NCBI GenBank assembly: GCA_021785805.1
Contig: JAJYEJ010000001.1
Location: forward strand, 1-64,000
Direction of reading: 5' to 3'
DNA length: 64,000 bases
Source of the DNA: Microcaldota archaeon
GTDB lineage: Archaea; Micrarchaeota; Micrarchaeia; Micrarchaeales; Micrarchaeaceae
The notes beneath the pieces were generated by a model. The model was given only the letters and a program-made list of their open reading frames with translations, made no database searches and was not told the origin of the DNA. The translations under genes were made by a program, and so were the position numbers. Position 1 is the first letter of the stretch. Every line of letters starts with the position of its first letter. Shown piece after piece: positions 26,254-36,609 of the stretch.

Positions 26254-26931
26254 TTACATTTCTCGATTTATTCCTCGATTATGGTCAGCTGCAGCTGGAG
26301 CAGGGCTCTTCCGCCTCGCGCTGCCCTCTTCAAGCATCTTCTTTATCCTCTCGGTGAGCCCGCTGGTGTGTGCCTCATTCTCTATCTTCCTTATCGCGAG
26401 CGTCGCAAGCGCGATATCGCCTCCCCGCATCCACACCATGCCGTTCTTACCCACTATTATGTATGTGCCGGTAAGGTCAGCTATCTGCCTTATCATTGTG
26501 TCGTTCCTTCCGACTATCCTCGGCACCTTTATGGGTTTTATCGATATGAACGTGCCACCGTTCAGCACCTTCGGGTAAGCAAGTATTATCGTGTTCGAGT
26601 CCTCTATGTCCTTGACCCTTGCTTCTATCATGTCCCCTTCCTTCATCGGCTCCATTCTCCCTTCGAACCTGTCCATGCTTCCGATAAGTATGGCCCTTCC
26701 GAAGTACGACAGGTCTACTATGTACACCTTGCCCTTCGACTCGGTGACTATGCCTATGACGGTGTCACCTATCCTTGGTCGCCATGACCCCTCCAATGGG
26801 ACCAGTACGCCCTTTTCCTTTTCCAGTATTCCAAGTATCTTAGAATAGGTCTTGCCATTTTCTACGAACGCGTTCTCCATCCTTATGGGCTTATCGTATA
26901 TCATATCGCCCGGAACGACTATATCTTTCAT
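26254..26931 (-). CDS. rrp4: Exosome RNA-binding cap subunit Rrp4
   Basis: Cap subunit with an N-terminal domain (VVPGDMI), an S1 domain (~60-130, GDTVIGIVTE...GDMIEARVKDI) and a KH domain (VPRIVGRNDTMIRQI, with IGKNGM-like VGKNGMVWM). 225 residues. It feeds RNA to the Rrp41/42 ring and shares its operon with them. Confidence 0.95.
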   Translation of the reverse strand: MKDIVVPGDMIYDKPIRMENAFVENGKTYSKILGILEKEKGVLVPLEGSWRPRIGDTVIGIVTESKGKVYIVDLSYFGRAILIGSMDRFEGRMEPMKEGDMIEARVKDIEDSNTIILAYPKVLNGGTFISIKPIKVPRIVGRNDTMIRQIADLTGTYIIVGKNGMVWMRGGDIALATLAIRKIENEAHTSGLTERIKKMLEEGSARRKSPAPAAADHNRGINREM

Positions 26932-26988
26932 TCTATCACTTCACTTTTTCAACGTAATTGATTGATTGCTGCTGTTTATCCTTTTACT

Positions 26989-27669
26989 TTACATTATCTT
27001 GATTATCACTCTTCCCTGAGTGGCCTTGTTTATCTTGTCGAAGAATTCGCTCTGCATTCCAGCTGGGAATTCCAGGGACGCTTGCAGGCTCCCGTTCGAA
27101 AGCCATTCCTCCGATTTCAATCCGTACTGTTTAAGTATGCCGTAACACCTGTTTGCCATATCGGCAGGTATAGTCGCTTGTATCTTCGCTGTTGTGAATT
27201 TCAACGGGAGTATTGGCGACAGCTTCTTCACTATCTGCTCTATCTGCTCGTTGACATTCTTGAATGGATCTATGGACGCCTTTGCCTCCCTCATGGCGTT
27301 TTCTATCCTGAGCGGAGGGTTTGGCGCGTTGGTCCTAGGGTCAATAGAGTTCCTTGCGATTATATCTATGATCTGCTTCCTTTTCTCCTCGACCATCTTC
27401 GCTCTTTGCTCGGTGGTTATCGGGACATCTCCTTTCTTGAGTATCGTATCGGCTATCTTCTCTATCTCAAGCGTTCCGAACGCCTTCTTTAGCTTGTCCT
27501 CGCTCTGGCGCTCCCCTTTCCTTGCGTCCTTGAATACCTCTTCAGTCTCCAGGACAGAAAGGACGTCGTTTCGCTTGCCTGTGACGTATTCGTATGCACG
27601 ATCCGCGTCGACAAGTATCTCGAATTCGTCTCCCGTGTGGCTGTATTTTACTATGACCTGTTTTGACAT
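26989..27669 (-). CDS. sdo1: SBDS ribosome maturation protein
   Basis: Homologue of human SBDS, which frees the 60S joining face. 226 residues in three domains: N-terminal KYSHTGDEFEILVDADRAYEYV, a central helical domain with PITTEQRAKMVEEKRKQII and IDPRTNAPNPPLRIENAM, and a C-terminal ferredoxin-like domain. The ATG at 27669 matches the normal N-terminus. Confidence 0.95.
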   Translation of the reverse strand: MSKQVIVKYSHTGDEFEILVDADRAYEYVTGKRNDVLSVLETEEVFKDARKGERQSEDKLKKAFGTLEIEKIADTILKKGDVPITTEQRAKMVEEKRKQIIDIIARNSIDPRTNAPNPPLRIENAMREAKASIDPFKNVNEQIEQIVKKLSPILPLKFTTAKIQATIPADMANRCYGILKQYGLKSEEWLSNGSLQASLEFPAGMQSEFFDKINKATQGRVIIKIM

Positions 27670-27692
27670 CTGATCACGAGTACTGCACTGAA

Positions 27693-28388
27693 TCAAAGGT
27701 ACTCTCCTATCATCTCAGGGGTGAACATGACATATCCGTCCTTCTTGGTTATCCTGGCTATGTCTATGCTTGATGCCGTTAGCTTTCCTTCAGCTACCTT
27801 CTTCACCACGCTGATTCCAAGCTTTACCGCTTCGTCCATGCTCATGTCATCCTTGTACTCCTTGACAAGTATCTCCTCCGCTGTTTTCTTTCCAGATCCT
27901 ATTGCGTCCGCTTTATATCCCAGGAACGACGCACCGGCGTCGATTTCGAAGAGCTGTGGCTCCCTGCCATATCCGGCTACGAGAAGCGATATTGCGTATG
28001 GCCTTACGCCGCCGTACTGTGTCGCTATCTGCATCTCATCGGCTATCTCTCTCGAGATGGTCTCGATGGATTCCGTTTCGTCGTATATCATCCTGTGCGA
28101 CTGTGTCCTGTGCCGCATTATGTTTATTATGTGAAGACCGTCAGATACCAGGCCGCTGTATGTGGCACCGACGAACGAGTCTACTCTGAATATCTTCTGT
28201 ACCGTGCTAGGTATGGCCAACGGCTCCGATATGTTCTTATGGGCGAGAAGGACGACACCGCCATCTGCGACTAGCCCTACGGATGTGGCTCCCTTTCGCA
28301 CAGCCTCCCTTGCGTAGTCCACCTGGAACAGCCTCCCGTCAGGGCTGAACATCACTCCCCTATCGTACGCTTGTATATTTGGGTACAT
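27693..28388 (-). CDS. psmA: 20S proteasome alpha subunit
   Basis: Forms the outer gate rings of the proteasome. 231 residues. The alpha signature YDRGVMFSPDGRLFQVDYA is at ~8-26, followed by GATSVGLVADGGVVLLA. No beta subunit lies in the window. First of the superoperon's non-ribosomal genes after S3Ae. Confidence 0.96.
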   Translation of the reverse strand: MYPNIQAYDRGVMFSPDGRLFQVDYAREAVRKGATSVGLVADGGVVLLAHKNISEPLAIPSTVQKIFRVDSFVGATYSGLVSDGLHIINIMRHRTQSHRMIYDETESIETISREIADEMQIATQYGGVRPYAISLLVAGYGREPQLFEIDAGASFLGYKADAIGSGKKTAEEILVKEYKDDMSMDEAVKLGISVVKKVAEGKLTASSIDIARITKKDGYVMFTPEMIGEYL

Positions 28389-28424
28389 ACCTATTCACCG
28401 ATTCAACATGATGGCTTGATGCGC

Positions 28425-29000
28425 TTATGCGGCGTTTGCCAGTTCCAGCTTCCTTACCTCCACCTTGTTCAGATCAGCTATGTGCTTTATCTTCGTGGTG
28501 AGGTCTGCCTGGAACTTGCCCTCTATTATTGCGCTTATGGCGGCATTTGCCTCATTTTCCTTGAAATATAATCTCGTGAAGTCCTCTGCTTCCTTTCTTA
28601 TTCCTACGATCTTGGTGTGTGCGGTCCTTCCCCTTGTGACCACTATCACCTTTACGACCGCTCTTATGCCGTCCTTCGACGCCACAGGCACCACTACCGA
28701 GGATACGCTCCTGTACTTCCTTACGAACGATCTTATGTAGCTCGGCACCTGCTCTATGCCGATGAGCTTCGTCTTGGCGGATTCGCCATTGACTTCGGTT
28801 ATCTTCAATACGGCATTCGTATAGGCATGGGATGGGTTGTGCGTCAGCGAGTCGAGGCTGACCACGACGTTCCTCCCTATCGCCGCTTTTTCATCGTTAG
28901 CCGGCATCTCCCCTATGATCGCCTCATTGAATATGCGAGGCGCCAGGATGGAGAACCATCTCTTCAGCTTCCATTTGTCAATTCCTTTCTGTACTGCCAT
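28425..29000 (-). CDS. rps3ae: Ribosomal protein S3Ae
   Basis: Small-subunit protein of 191 residues (eukaryotic S1/S3a type): KWKLKRWFSILAPRIFNEAIIGEMPA and SVSSVVVPVASKDGIRAVVK are characteristic. Between S15 and psmA in one leftward series. Confidence 0.94.
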   Translation of the reverse strand: MAVQKGIDKWKLKRWFSILAPRIFNEAIIGEMPANDEKAAIGRNVVVSLDSLTHNPSHAYTNAVLKITEVNGESAKTKLIGIEQVPSYIRSFVRKYRSVSSVVVPVASKDGIRAVVKVIVVTRGRTAHTKIVGIRKEAEDFTRLYFKENEANAAISAIIEGKFQADLTTKIKHIADLNKVEVRKLELANAA

Positions 29001-29036
29001 GGTTTCACTCTTGCTTTAGTATAATCACATTGTTGG

Positions 29037-29507
29037 TCACTGCTTGCCCTTTATCAACAGGGCTGCAGTCTCTGGGTCGTATCTCCATGATTGCGGAAGA
29101 ACGCCCTCCCTCATGTAGTACTTGGCCAGCCTCCATATCTTGGACTCTATGCGGCGCAGGCGTATGGTGTTATAGGTATCCTTATTGTTCTTGCCGAGAT
29201 GTATCCTCATCTTTACCGCTGTTTTCATCAGGTCCAGGATATCTGAAGGCATGCTCCCCTCGAGACCTTTCTGCTTAAGGAACTCGGAAAGCCTTATCCC
29301 AAGGTACTGCCTAATGTATGGGACGTTGTGTTCCCTCTTCATCCTTTCGCCTATTAGGGCCGGACTCATGCCCTGCTTAGCATAACCTGTTATCAGCTCC
29401 TCGATCTGCTCCTTCGTAACGGTAGCGGTGCTAGGTATCGTGCCTATCTCCACTACAGGCTTCCTCGATTTTGATTTCCCGTGCTTCTTCGTATGCATTC
29501 TTGCCAT
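29037..29507 (-). CDS. rps15: Ribosomal protein S15
   Basis: Small-subunit rRNA-binding protein of archaeal type with the longer N-terminus (MARMHTKKHGKSKS). The core has MSPALIGERMKREHNVPYIR and LRRIESKIWRLAKYYM. 156 residues. ATG 29507 is the standard start; the frame is open to 29570 without support. Confidence 0.95.
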   Translation of the reverse strand: MARMHTKKHGKSKSRKPVVEIGTIPSTATVTKEQIEELITGYAKQGMSPALIGERMKREHNVPYIRQYLGIRLSEFLKQKGLEGSMPSDILDLMKTAVKMRIHLGKNNKDTYNTIRLRRIESKIWRLAKYYMREGVLPQSWRYDPETAALLIKGKQ

Positions 29508-29607
29508 TATAACACTCTGTTGATGATTTCCGTCAAATGTCAGGTTAATGATCATTCTTGATGCCAACATTCACGTAGTTGGACCAGGAGAACAAAGCAC
29601 ATGTGCC

Positions 29608-32040
29608 TCATGCCTTTATGTTGACAGAGAAGTCCTTCGCTTCCTTCACCTCTATCGCAGACGATTTACATATCTGCCTTATTTCGTCCTTCGCCGATAG
29701 GGTTACAGTATAGTATTCTTTAGGAACATTTATATTAATTGATGTTATCTGCGCGTTGAGTGCGAGCTTGGCCTGCGACTTCAGTTTCCTGACCTCCGCT
29801 ATCACCACGTTGAGGAAAGTGCCTGCACTCTCGAAGTCTACGTCCACGATAGCACTCTTGAACACCATGCCGTTTATCACGTAGCTGGATTTCGTAGCCT
29901 TCTCCGTGAAAGCTGGAAACTCCTCCTCGAAGATGCTCTTCTTGCTGAATGCCGAGTTTATCTCCTCGCAAAGGAATGGCGCGACCGGAGCCAACAGCCT
30001 GAGAGATGTGAGCAGCACATGCTTGAGCGTGAAGAGCGCGGCCTCCTTGCTCCGCTCCATGTCCTTCTCCTCTGAATATACCCTGTGCTTTACGTTCTCT
30101 ATGTAATAGTCGGCGAACTCGTGCCAGTAGAATGATATCGCCTTGGACATCGCGTCGTAGAGCACGAACCTGTCGTATGCCTCTCCAACCTCCCTTATGG
30201 TCTCGTTTAGCCTGTTGAGTATCCATACGTCGAACACCGCCAGGTCGCCATGAGGCTCCTCTTTAGGCACCTTGCCCTTCGACAGGGCAGTGTTGACGAA
30301 GTTAGCCGTATTGAACAGCTTCGTCAGGAAGCTCTTCGCATAGTCCATCTCGGCATATGAGAACGGGCGATCCTTGCCTATTGCGCCGCTGAGCGCAACC
30401 CAGAGCCTTATCGCGTCTGCAGGGTACTTGGTTATAAGCTCGGCAGGGTATACGCCGTTGCCCATGCTCTTGTGCATCTCCTTGCCATCCGTGCCAAGCA
30501 CCATCCCATGGGCAAGAATCTTCTCCCATGGTTTGTCACCGGTAAGCGCCATTGTCCTGTAGATAGTGTAGAATGCCCATGTCCTTATTATGTCAGTTCC
30601 CTGTATCCTCATGGCGCTCGGGAATGCGCGTTCGAACAACTTTTTATCATCCGGCCATCCGGCTATGACCATCGAGGTTATCGATGTGTCTATCCAACCG
30701 TCAAGCGTTTCTTTCGTTCCGACAATCTGCCCACCGCACTTCGGGCACTCGCTAATATATGGCTTCTTTGATGTCGGGTCTAGAGGAAGGTCCTCCTTCT
30801 TCGGAGGCACTATGTGGCTGCACTTCTCGCAATACCAGAACGGCATCGGCGTCCCGAATACCCTGTTGCGCGTTATCGCCCAATCCCACTCTATGAAGTT
30901 AGCCCAGTCCTCCAACCTCTGTCTGGTGTGCTCAGGTATCCACCCTACAGCCTTTGCGGTCTCCTTGATCCGCTCTGCGCTGTCCTTTATCTTCAGGAAC
31001 CACTGAGAGTTCGATATCAGTTCGATCGGAGTCTGGCAGCGGTCATGGACCTTTACGATGTGCTTTATGTTCTCCTTCTTCACCAGAGCTCCGGCGCCGG
31101 TCAGTGCGCCGATTATCGCCTCTCTGGCCTTCTTCACATGAGTCCCGTCGAACTTGCCGGCGTTTGTCAGCAGCCCGTTGATGTTCATGGCGGGCACTAG
31201 CTTGAGCTTATGCTTGTAGTACATATTGATATCGCGCTTATCTCCGAACGTGCATACCATCTCCGCTCCTGTGCCGAACTCTATATCGACAGCCTCATCC
31301 CCTATGATCATGACCTCGTTCCCGAAGACAGGCACCTCTATGCTGCTCCCTATGAGCTTCGAGTACCTCTTGTCAGACGGGTTCACTGCCACGGCAACGG
31401 CGGCATGCATAAGCTCCGGCCTTGTAGTCGCTATCGTCAGGCTCTTCTGGTCTTTGTCCTTTAGCCTGAAATTAACGTAATATAGGACAGTCTCCTTCTC
31501 CCTCTCCTCTGCCTGTTCCCTGGATATCGCACTGGAGCAATAGACGCACCATTCTATCGGGTGCTCCGCCCTATACAGCATGCCCTTCTCGTACATCATA
31601 AGCACAGACAGTTGCACCTTCCTTACATATTCCTTGTCCGTTGTCCTATACTCCAGGCTCTCGTCGAATGAAGCGCCTAGCTTTAACATCCATTCTTTCA
31701 TGTCGTTCTTGTTAGTTTCCGATACCTCAACGCACTTGTTGTAGAACTCCTCCCTGCTGAGCTTCTTGCCGTATTTCTTCTCGGTCTCTATCTCCGTAGG
31801 GAAGCCGTGCTCGTCCCAACCCACAGGGTATAACACGTTGAATCCCCTGGCCCGCTTGTACCTTGCAATTGTGTCTACGTAGCATGTCCAGAATGCATGA
31901 CCCATATGAAGACCGCCGGTAGTATTAGGCGGTGGCGTATCGATCACGAATAGGGCCCTCTTGTCATCCTTCCTGTCGAATGCATGGAGCTTGCGCTGCT
32001 TCCATAAGTCTCTCCACTTTCCAGGGTTTTCGCTGTACAT
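29608..32040 (-). CDS. valS: Valyl-tRNA synthetase
   Basis: Charges tRNA-Val, with editing. Class I, 810 residues. HIGH region TTGGLHMGHAFW, KMSKS-type EMHKSMGNG, PVGWDEHGFPTEIETEKKYG, zinc-type CEKCSH ... CPKCGG and an anticodon-binding domain near the end. The very C-terminal coiled coil is short. The ATG at 32040 is preferred over GTG 32046. Confidence 0.96.
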   Translation of the reverse strand: MYSENPGKWRDLWKQRKLHAFDRKDDKRALFVIDTPPPNTTGGLHMGHAFWTCYVDTIARYKRARGFNVLYPVGWDEHGFPTEIETEKKYGKKLSREEFYNKCVEVSETNKNDMKEWMLKLGASFDESLEYRTTDKEYVRKVQLSVLMMYEKGMLYRAEHPIEWCVYCSSAISREQAEEREKETVLYYVNFRLKDKDQKSLTIATTRPELMHAAVAVAVNPSDKRYSKLIGSSIEVPVFGNEVMIIGDEAVDIEFGTGAEMVCTFGDKRDINMYYKHKLKLVPAMNINGLLTNAGKFDGTHVKKAREAIIGALTGAGALVKKENIKHIVKVHDRCQTPIELISNSQWFLKIKDSAERIKETAKAVGWIPEHTRQRLEDWANFIEWDWAITRNRVFGTPMPFWYCEKCSHIVPPKKEDLPLDPTSKKPYISECPKCGGQIVGTKETLDGWIDTSITSMVIAGWPDDKKLFERAFPSAMRIQGTDIIRTWAFYTIYRTMALTGDKPWEKILAHGMVLGTDGKEMHKSMGNGVYPAELITKYPADAIRLWVALSGAIGKDRPFSYAEMDYAKSFLTKLFNTANFVNTALSKGKVPKEEPHGDLAVFDVWILNRLNETIREVGEAYDRFVLYDAMSKAISFYWHEFADYYIENVKHRVYSEEKDMERSKEAALFTLKHVLLTSLRLLAPVAPFLCEEINSAFSKKSIFEEEFPAFTEKATKSSYVINGMVFKSAIVDVDFESAGTFLNVVIAEVRKLKSQAKLALNAQITSININVPKEYYTVTLSAKDEIRQICKSSAIEVKEAKDFSVNIKA

Positions 32041-32141
32041 AAACACACATCGCCCCTAGGCGTGCGCTCAAGTATGGCACTAGAAGAATAATAAAAAGAT
32101 TCAAATTGGCTAAGCCAGCGCCATAGCTAAAGGTTAGCTAT

Positions 32142-32453
32142 TCAATTTATTATCTCCCCGAGAGCGAATCTTGCCTTCACTTCGGTTATTCGCACCTTGA
32201 TGGTGTCTCCGGCACGTGCGCCCTTTACGAAGATGACAAAACCATCCTTCTTGGCTATGCCATCACCCTTGGAGCCTGCTGCCTCGACCTTTACCTCCAC
32301 CTCATCGCCCACTTTCACAGGCTTCGGAAGGAAATAGTTTGGCTTTATATGCATGCCCCCTCTTCTGCCACCTTGCCTTTCACCGTGGCCTTCACCTTCC
32401 TCTTCTGAGCCCTCAGCTCTTCCTTCCATCTCTCCTTGTTCTTCGTCAGACAT
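32142..32453 (-). CDS. TRAM-domain protein
   Basis: 103 residues: an acidic, Gly-rich N-terminal tail (~1-40) and a TRAM domain (~45-103, VKVGDEVEVKVEAAGSKGDG, then FVIFVKGARAGDTIKVRITE). Small archaeal TRAM proteins bind RNA and some act as cold-shock-like chaperones. The tail is longer than in stand-alone TRAM proteins I know. Confidence 0.85.
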   Translation of the reverse strand: MSDEEQGEMEGRAEGSEEEGEGHGERQGGRRGGMHIKPNYFLPKPVKVGDEVEVKVEAAGSKGDGIAKKDGFVIFVKGARAGDTIKVRITEVKARFALGEIIN

Positions 32454-32608
32454 TCAAATCCCTGCTCCTACGTAGAATCAGGCTGCAAGCCTTTTACTCC
32501 GTATTTGTTAGTATAAGACTAATCCATATTTATAATACTTTCTATGGCTAACGTCGGTCGTTCTCCGTCTGGCGCGCTACCATGACGGTGTTCTGACTGT
32601 CGCTATCG

Positions 32609-33523
32609 CTATTGGTCCTGCCCGTACCTTCTTGCAGCGATGCCATGCCAGAATGTCGTATGTTTTAACAATTTTCTGACATGCCTACCCATAAGCGGAC
32701 GCTTGCTGAAGCCCTTTGACAGCTCGTCCACCTTCCCGATGGCGCCTTCGGTGAGATTGAATGTGGCTGCGCCCGCGTTTTCCGCCATGTGCTTTGCGGA
32801 GCTGGCTTTCGGTATGGCCACCACAGGCTTCTTCGATATGAGCCAGTTGAGAGCCACCTGTGTCCCTGTCTTCCCATGAGGCTCGCCGATCGCGTCAAGT
32901 CCCGATAGAAGAGCCGCATTCCTTCTTTCATAGAGCTGCCCTTCCCCAAGCGGGCTATATGCTATCAGCGTTATATTGTTCCTCTTACAGTAATCGACAA
33001 GCCCGTCCTCTTCATGTTCCCTCATCAGTATGCTGTATTCTACCTGATTTGAAACTACTTCGCCGTGATTCAGTGCAGCCTGTGCATCCTCAAGCTCCTT
33101 AGCGGAGAAATTGCTTACCCCTATGTGGCGTATCTTTCCCTCTTTCTGGAGATGCTCGAGAGCTGACATCGTATCTTCGATGGGGACGGTGTAATTCGGA
33201 TAATGCAGTTGGTATAGCCATATCTGCTTTATGCCAAGCCGTTTCAGGCTGCCGTTGCAAGCATCTATCAAATCCTGATAATGGAAGTGATTGGGCCATA
33301 CCTTCGACGCCACGTGTATGTCATCCCGGCCGATTCTGTCCAGGACCTTTCCGACTATGCCCTCGGTGCCGTATATCTCTGCCGTATCGATTAGGTTTAT
33401 ACCGTTGTCGACACCCGAACAGACGATTTCGTGAGCAGCCTTTTCGTTCAAGTCCAGCTGCCATGTCCCTATTCCGATCGCAGATATGCGTTCCTTTGTC
33501 CTTCCAAGATATTTGTATTCCAC
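32609..33523 (-). CDS. Aldo/keto reductase
   Basis: NAD(P)H-dependent oxidoreductase, TIM barrel, 304 residues. The catalytic set is visible: D and Y in LIDTAEIYG, K in VASKVWP, H in YQLHYPN; the cofactor end has AIPKASSAKHMAEN. Substrate unknown. No close operon partner. Confidence 0.93.
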   Translation of the reverse strand: MEYKYLGRTKERISAIGIGTWQLDLNEKAAHEIVCSGVDNGINLIDTAEIYGTEGIVGKVLDRIGRDDIHVASKVWPNHFHYQDLIDACNGSLKRLGIKQIWLYQLHYPNYTVPIEDTMSALEHLQKEGKIRHIGVSNFSAKELEDAQAALNHGEVVSNQVEYSILMREHEEDGLVDYCKRNNITLIAYSPLGEGQLYERRNAALLSGLDAIGEPHGKTGTQVALNWLISKKPVVAIPKASSAKHMAENAGAATFNLTEGAIGKVDELSKGFSKRPLMGRHVRKLLKHTTFWHGIAARRYGQDQ

Positions 33524-33557
33524 GGTAAAATCCCGTCTGGCTTATCCGCTTTATTGC

Positions 33558-34067
33558 CTACCTTATCTTCTCGAGGTGTATACCCTTCTCGTTCGGCAGT
33601 ATCTTGTATTGCGCATTCTCGAAGTGCAGGGCAAGCTCCCTGCCCTCATAGAAGACATGGAGGAATACGGAAACGGCTGCGGATGTGCAATGAGGCTGCG
33701 TGGTTATGCTTACGTTGAAGTCGGCAAGCTGGTGCACCTTCTTCATTGGCTCCATCATCGTAACTATGACTAGCAGGTTCTTGTAGGTCTTGAGCGTGTA
33801 CAACACCTTGTTGAGAGGGACGCCATAGCGCGTAAGATGTATCTTGGTGTAATTCTTCTTCGAGTAGACGTATTCCTCCCAATTAGTCGTGAACGATACG
33901 ATGAATGTTCCACCCCATTTCTTGCTTATGCGCTCGAACTGCTTTATCAGCTTCTCGCTCTTCTTGCCGGTGAATGTTATCTCTGACGCGCCGAATGCCC
34001 TAGCTGCCATGCAGAGGTCCTCACGCGTCTCAGGTGTGGCGTTACCTATGGCCAATACGCTTATCAT
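33558..34067 (-). CDS. trm56: tRNA (cytidine-56) 2'-O-methyltransferase Trm56
   Basis: SPOUT methyltransferase specific to archaea that methylates C56 in the T-loop. 169 residues. AARAFGASEITFTGKKS, WGGTFIVSFTTNWEEYV, KIHLTRYGVPLNKVL, ADFNVSITTQPH and FENAQYKILPNEKG follow the family order. The knot lies in the C-terminal half. Single gene with a short gap to gyrA. Confidence 0.85.
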   Translation of the reverse strand: MISVLAIGNATPETREDLCMAARAFGASEITFTGKKSEKLIKQFERISKKWGGTFIVSFTTNWEEYVYSKKNYTKIHLTRYGVPLNKVLYTLKTYKNLLVIVTMMEPMKKVHQLADFNVSITTQPHCTSAAVSVFLHVFYEGRELALHFENAQYKILPNEKGIHLEKIR

Positions 34068-34121
34068 CCGTCATTCACCCACGTTTACAAATGACAGGCA
34101 AGCTTAATAAACCTCTTATCT

Positions 34122-36602
34122 TTATACGGCGTTGCCATCGGTCAGGATGCCTGAGCCTCCAGGATGAGCGTCTGGCATACCGGGAAAGTCCGGAGACAGC
34201 TGCACGGTCTTTGCATCCACAAGCTTTGCCCCGGGGTCTATGCGCATGAGCCTTACCCCGGATGCAGCCCTTCCGGTCTTCCTTATATCGGATACCGGGA
34301 ACTGTATCGATAAGCCTTTGGAATTTATTAGTATTATCGCTTCGTTATCGCTTACCTTTAGGGCCTTGACCACATAGCCTGTCTTGTCCTTTACCTTCAT
34401 GTTGATTACACCCTTGCCTCCCCTCCCTTGAAGCCTATACCTGTTGAGCTCCGTTATCTTCCCGAACCCTTTCTCGGATACGGAAGCGATAAGGTCGTTG
34501 GCAGAGGCGGTTATCACATTGACCACATCATCGTCCTGCGCCAGTTTTATCCCGCGCACGCCGTAAGCTGCCCTTCCCATCTCCCTGACGTCGCTCTCCT
34601 CGAAGCGGAGCGCCTTGCCCTTTCTTGACACTATGAGGAGGTTCGACCTTCCGTTTGATATGCAGATGTCCGCAAGGGAGTCTCCCTGATCGAGCGGCAT
34701 GGCAAGGATGCCACTGGTCCTGGGCCTTGAGAATCTCTCCGCCTTCACCCTCTTGACTGTACCCCTCTTCGTAATGAAAGTCAGGTAGCTATCCTGGAAC
34801 ACCTTTGTGTTTATGATCTTTTCCACTACCTCGCCCTCAGATAACTTGACAAGGTTGACCGCAGCTTTGCCATGGCTGTACCTTGTCTCTTCTGGGACGC
34901 GATACGCTTTGAGCCAATAAGCCCTTCCCCTGTTGGTCACGATGAGCAGGAAGTCCTTTGTCCTGCATGAGAGTATCTGCTTTACGAAATCCCCCTCTCT
35001 GAGTTCTATGGCGATTATGCCTTTGCCACCCCTGCTCTGTGCACGGTAGGACTTGGTCGGCAGCCTCTTCATATAGTTGTTTTTCGTAAGTATGATCGTC
35101 GTCTCATCGTCGCTTATGAGATCCTCTTGCTCCAGCTCCTCCCCTTCATTATGCTCTATGGATGTGCGCCTGTCCCTACCATACTTCGCGCTGATGTCGC
35201 TGGTCTCCTCCTCTATTATCCGATAGACCTTCTCCTCGCTGGACAGTATGCCTTTGTAGGTCTCGATTCTGGAGGCGAGGTCTGTCTTCTCGGTCGCGAG
35301 GGATGTGCTTTCTAATGCGGTAAGCTTGCTGAGCTTCATGTCTAGTATGGCATTAGCCTGCTTTTCAGATAAGCTGAAGTTCGACATTAGTGATGCCCTT
35401 GCCTCCTTCATGTCGGAGCTTTTCCTGATTGTCGCTACGACCCTGTCTATGTCCCCTATCGCCACAAGAAGGCCTTCTACTATGTGCAGCCTGTCCGAGG
35501 CGACGTCCAGGTCGTACTTGGTCCTGTTCCTTATGACCTCTATGCGATGGTCTACGAAGGTCTTGATGAACTGCTTGATGTTGAATGTTATAAGCGAGTT
35601 CTTGATCACAGCTATGTTCATCACTGGCATTGATGTCTGAAGCTGTGTATGCTTGTATAGCGTGTTCGTTATCAGGTCCGGGCTCGCATCCTTCTTCAGG
35701 TCGATGGCTATGCGTATCCCTTCCTTGCTGCTCTCGTCCCTCAGGTCGCTGATCCCCAGGAGCTGCTTATCTTTCACGAGCTCCGCTATCTTCTGGACGA
35801 GTGTCGCCTTGTTCACCATGAATGGTATCTCCTTTATCACTATAGTCGTGCCTTTCTTTCCGGTCTCTATTTCGACCTTGCCCCGGGTTATGCACGAACC
35901 TCTTCCGTTTAGATAGGAGGCGGCGAGCATGCTGTTGTGGAACACGATTCCCCCGGTTGGGAAATCAGGTCCCTTGACATGTTGCATGAGTTCTTGTGGA
36001 GTTATCTCTTTGTTCTTTATGTAAGCGATTATTGCGCTGCACACCTCACGCAGGTTGTGCGGCAGTATGTTGGTTGCGACGCCCACCGCTATCCCTGATG
36101 CCCCATTCACCATGAGATTAGGCACCTTCGATGGAAGCACAAGAGGCTCCTCCTCAGTGTTGTCGAAGTTTGGCGCGAACTGGACAGCCTTTTTATCAAG
36201 GTCTTCAAGCATCTCCTCAGCGAGCTTGTTTAGCTTGACTTCGGTGTAACGCTGGGCAGCCGGTGGATCTCCGTCGATTGAGCCCATATTGCCTTGGCCC
36301 TGCACAAGCGTGTGATTCATTGAGAAATCCTGTGCCATCCTGACAAGGGTCTCATAAGCGGCTATGTCGCCATGCGGGTGGAACCTTCCTATCACGGTAC
36401 CTACGACCCTTGCGCTCTTTATCGTCGGTTTGTCGTGGGTGTTGCCTAGCTGCTGCATGGCATATAGTGTTCTCCTCTGCGCAGGCTTGAGCCCGTCTCT
36501 TGCATCTGGGAGCGCCCTGCCTACGATTACGCTCATCGCGTAGTCTATGTAGGAACTCTGCATCTCCCTTTCTATCTGTGATTCAACTATCTCTTCCGTC
36601 AT
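34122..36602 (-). CDS. gyrA: DNA gyrase subunit A
   Basis: Breakage-reunion subunit of the negative-supercoiling topoisomerase, a bacterial-type enzyme found in some archaea. 826 residues. The catalytic tyrosine is in AAQRYTEVKL (~120); the QRRTLYAM region and the HPHGD motif (GRFHPHGDIAAYE) are present. The C-terminal beta-pinwheel contains a GyrA-box (QSRGGKG), which marks gyrase rather than topoisomerase IV. The sequence is complete with no intein. Confidence 0.96.
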   Translation of the reverse strand: MTEEIVESQIEREMQSSYIDYAMSVIVGRALPDARDGLKPAQRRTLYAMQQLGNTHDKPTIKSARVVGTVIGRFHPHGDIAAYETLVRMAQDFSMNHTLVQGQGNMGSIDGDPPAAQRYTEVKLNKLAEEMLEDLDKKAVQFAPNFDNTEEEPLVLPSKVPNLMVNGASGIAVGVATNILPHNLREVCSAIIAYIKNKEITPQELMQHVKGPDFPTGGIVFHNSMLAASYLNGRGSCITRGKVEIETGKKGTTIVIKEIPFMVNKATLVQKIAELVKDKQLLGISDLRDESSKEGIRIAIDLKKDASPDLITNTLYKHTQLQTSMPVMNIAVIKNSLITFNIKQFIKTFVDHRIEVIRNRTKYDLDVASDRLHIVEGLLVAIGDIDRVVATIRKSSDMKEARASLMSNFSLSEKQANAILDMKLSKLTALESTSLATEKTDLASRIETYKGILSSEEKVYRIIEEETSDISAKYGRDRRTSIEHNEGEELEQEDLISDDETTIILTKNNYMKRLPTKSYRAQSRGGKGIIAIELREGDFVKQILSCRTKDFLLIVTNRGRAYWLKAYRVPEETRYSHGKAAVNLVKLSEGEVVEKIINTKVFQDSYLTFITKRGTVKRVKAERFSRPRTSGILAMPLDQGDSLADICISNGRSNLLIVSRKGKALRFEESDVREMGRAAYGVRGIKLAQDDDVVNVITASANDLIASVSEKGFGKITELNRYRLQGRGGKGVINMKVKDKTGYVVKALKVSDNEAIILINSKGLSIQFPVSDIRKTGRAASGVRLMRIDPGAKLVDAKTVQLSPDFPGMPDAHPGGSGILTDGNAV

Positions 36603-36609
36603 GTCAAAC